From NCBI RefSeq assembly GCF_900105865.1, contig NZ_LT629804.1:310001-374000 (forward strand): DNA of 64,000 nt, read 5' to 3'. Below are positions 62,262 to 64,000 of this stretch, piece after piece. The number at the start of each line of letters is the position of its first letter. The first letter of the stretch is position 1. The translations under genes were made by a program, and so were the position numbers. The stretch is from Arcanobacterium phocae. GTDB taxonomy: Bacteria > Actinomycetota > Actinomycetes > Actinomycetales > Actinomycetaceae. The notes beneath the pieces were generated by a model. That model had not been told where the DNA came from, searched no databases, and worked only from the letters and a program-made list of their open reading frames with translations.

Positions 62262-63287
62262 CTACTTCGTTGGAGTGAGCCTAACCAAGAGTCCGCGGTG
62301 ATCTGATTCGCCGACTTTCACGATTGCCGCATCGGTTCCCCGATAGCTGTGGCCATCGTGAAGTACCCGATCGATCGGCGCCGATAACCCTGCCGGCATG
62401 GTGGCCGGCCAGGTACCAACCGCACCTGAACCGGCGTCACGCGCACCATCTCCACAAGAAAAACCATGAGCCATTTGATGATCGATCGTGGAATTAAAAT
62501 CGCCCGCCATAATGAAGTTTGATTTCCCGCATTGTTCATACACTGCACGAGTTTGCGAACGCCACTGTTCCATCAACGCAGGAACCGGAGCAATCGGATG
62601 GACACCGATAAATTCTGGACCCTCACCGGACACTGGCCGGGCCACTACTGCAGCCGAACCAGCCGGGGCGTCATCACTTTGTTCATACTCACCAAGCGCG
62701 ACTGAAACAAGAAGAACAGTTGAGCGAAATTCCGGATCGTATTGGGAGGTATGTGTATCGAACTGTTGAAAATTCAGTCCTTGGGAAGCCAACAACTCCG
62801 CAACTTCGCGGCCCCGCTTGTGTGCGGTCTCCGGCAACACAACCACATCAACACCATTGGTTTCAACGAGCTGGGAGATCTGCTCCGCCGTCGTCTTTCC
62901 GCCAAGAGTGTTGTACGTCAATACGGTAATATCACTGTTACCCGCCGATGCCATCGCCACACCGCGATCCGGCGCTAACTGATGTGGTTTAGCCACCCCG
63001 CGTTCTAGCAACAGCCCAAACTGCAACATACTCGCAATCAGCAACACCCCGGCCAAACTGCCCGCGATGCGACCCATGTTCAAAAGCTTGTAGCGTACCA
63101 GCGCAAAAACAGCCAAGATCACCGCACCGAAAAGGAGCACTGCACCAATCCAGAAACGCATCGATAGGATCTGGGCGAATGGCAGGGCCAACGCATAGTC
63201 ACTCAGATAAGGGGCTAGGTCCGGGCGGAACAACACCAACGCAATTCCAGCAATAACTAGCGAAACTAGTGCCCACACAAATTTCAT
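62262..63287 (-). CDS. membrane-anchored endonuclease/exonuclease/phosphatase family protein
   Basis: A 341-residue protein with three N-terminal membrane helices (about 3-20, 45-65, 75-95) and an external EEP domain (about 118-341): ITVLTYNTLGGKTTAEQISQ, DVVVLPETAHKRG (catalytic Glu), NFIMAGDFNSTIDHQMAHGF (Asp, Asn) and the final GESDHRGLLVRL (Asp-His). The YafD/VanJ-like topology suggests action on envelope lipids or extracellular nucleic acids. Substrate unknown. It is divergent from hrpA. Confidence 0.88.
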   Translation of the reverse strand: MKFVWALVSLVIAGIALVLFRPDLAPYLSDYALALPFAQILSMRFWIGAVLLFGAVILAVFALVRYKLLNMGRIAGSLAGVLLIASMLQFGLLLERGVAKPHQLAPDRGVAMASAGNSDITVLTYNTLGGKTTAEQISQLVETNGVDVVVLPETAHKRGREVAELLASQGLNFQQFDTHTSQYDPEFRSTVLLVSVALGEYEQSDDAPAGSAAVVARPVSGEGPEFIGVHPIAPVPALMEQWRSQTRAVYEQCGKSNFIMAGDFNSTIDHQMAHGFSCGDGARDAGSGAVGTWPATMPAGLSAPIDRVLHDGHSYRGTDAAIVKVGESDHRGLLVRLTPTK

Positions 63288-63446
63288 AATCCCTCCAAAA
63301 ACACAAGCAGGAACAAGTCTAGACCAACCATTGCCGCCATCATTCCATCACCCACCGGGGAACTGCCATGAGGCACGTCTCCTTGCCCACACCGCCACTT
63401 CCTGCGTCACTGACAAGTTGCCGGGAACGTGCGAAAATAGAAGACG

Positions 63447-64000
63447 ATGTCTACCGAAAAACGCCACTCAGTCAACCGCCGTCGTCCCCGCCACCAGGCT
63501 CGCACCCAGCGCGGGCCACGCCCGTTCACCCCAGAACAAATCGTTGCCCGCAAAGCCAGCGTCCCAGACATCACCTACCCAGAACAACTCCCCGTCTCTG
63601 CCCGGCGCACCGACATTATGGCCGCCATCGCCACCAATCAAGTCGTGATTATCGCGGGCGAAACCGGCTCCGGTAAAACCACTCAGCTACCCAAAATGTG
63701 CCTGGAGCTCGGGCGTGGAATCACCGGGATGATCGGCCATACCCAGCCCCGCCGGCTTGCGGCACGCGCCGTCGCCACCCGTATCAGCGACGAACTTGGG
63801 GTCGAAATGGGTGGTGCGATCGGCTTCCATGTGCGATTCACCGAACACGTCTCCCCCAACACGCTGGTCAAACTCATGACCGACGGTATTTTGCTGGCTG
63901 AGATCCAGTCCGATCCGATGCTGCGCCGCTACGACACCATCATTATCGACGAAGCCCACGAACGCTCCCTCAACATCGACTTCCTGCTCGGCTACCTCGC
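63447..64000 (+). CDS. hrpA: ATP-dependent helicase HrpA, 5' part
   Basis: The gene continues past the window. The first 184 codons show a basic N-terminus ([18 protein letters not shown]) and the DEAH-box RNA helicase core: Walker [14 protein letters not shown], motif Ia [16 protein letters not shown], motif Ib [12 protein letters not shown] and motif [14 protein letters not shown]. This is typical of HrpA, a 3'-5' RNA helicase of about 1300 residues. No Shine-Dalgarno is obvious; GAAGACG precedes the ATG. Confidence 0.93.
   Translation, partial: MSTEKRHSVNRRRPRHQARTQRGPRPFTPEQIVARKASVPDITYPEQLPVSARRTDIMAAIATNQVVIIAGETGSGKTTQLPKMCLELGRGITGMIGHTQPRRLAARAVATRISDELGVEMGGAIGFHVRFTEHVSPNTLVKLMTDGILLAEIQSDPMLRRYDTIIIDEAHERSLNIDFLLGYL

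Overview
The window reads as chromosomal DNA of a medium-GC actinomycete, most likely Actinomycetaceae of the Arcanobacterium/Trueperella type (genus is inference). The evidence is a dnaK-grpE-dnaJ-hspR operon with a HAIR operator, DUF4921, DUF4235 and YtxH-like genes, an LPxTG-type (LAKTG) surface nuclease, a lactococcin-972-type bacteriocin, and several genes whose -10 box lies 6-7 nt before the start codon (leaderless mRNAs). No rRNA, tRNA or CRISPR array was seen.

Layout. 1-320: remnant of an IS3-family element. 640-3390: gluQ with an in-frame VNTR, tspO, a GNAT acetyltransferase and a YbaK-type deacylase. 3460-6798: a sortase-anchored ExeM/NucH-like extracellular nuclease. 7066-12440: DUF3806 protein, a NUDIX hydrolase and the HspR-controlled chaperone operon. 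12643-18126: S9 prolyl oligopeptidase, cupin, MFS exporter and DUF4921 protein. 18428-23026: sugar ABC importer (binding protein and two permeases, no ATPase) with a GH20 hexosaminidase. 23023-26646: thiamine-type ABC importer under a TPP riboswitch. 26752-31938: DUF4235, dcd, a DtxR/MntR-family regulator and a four-gene Mn/Zn ABC importer with operator-like palindromes. 32227-45574: phosphoribosyltransferase, aroD, membrane proteins (YwiC-like, holin-like, DedA), copZ-copA, a flippase fused to a kinase-like domain, pgm and a GntR regulator.

45610-58238 is an accessory region: a glycosyltransferase-like gene, orphan genes, a very large YD/RHS polymorphic toxin with a WXG100-like N-terminus, candidate immunity genes behind it, and a lactococcin-972 cluster (bacteriocin, 7-TM protein, ABC ATPase). 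The toxin frame is interrupted by one in-frame TAG. The bacteriocin start appears to have lost one A in a poly-A run.

58284-64000: MFS transporter, App1-type phosphatase, then a toxin/antitoxin/SecB-like chaperone (TAC) locus at 60616-62010 coupled to a YtxH-like gene, a membrane-bound EEP-family protein, and the 5' part of hrpA running off the window.

The most interesting parts are the TAC-like locus, with a perfect operator palindrome and a G9 tract in the antitoxin ribosome binding site, and the split WXG100/RHS toxin with its unrecognised C-terminal domain and candidate immunity genes. Family assignments come from reading motifs without database searches.
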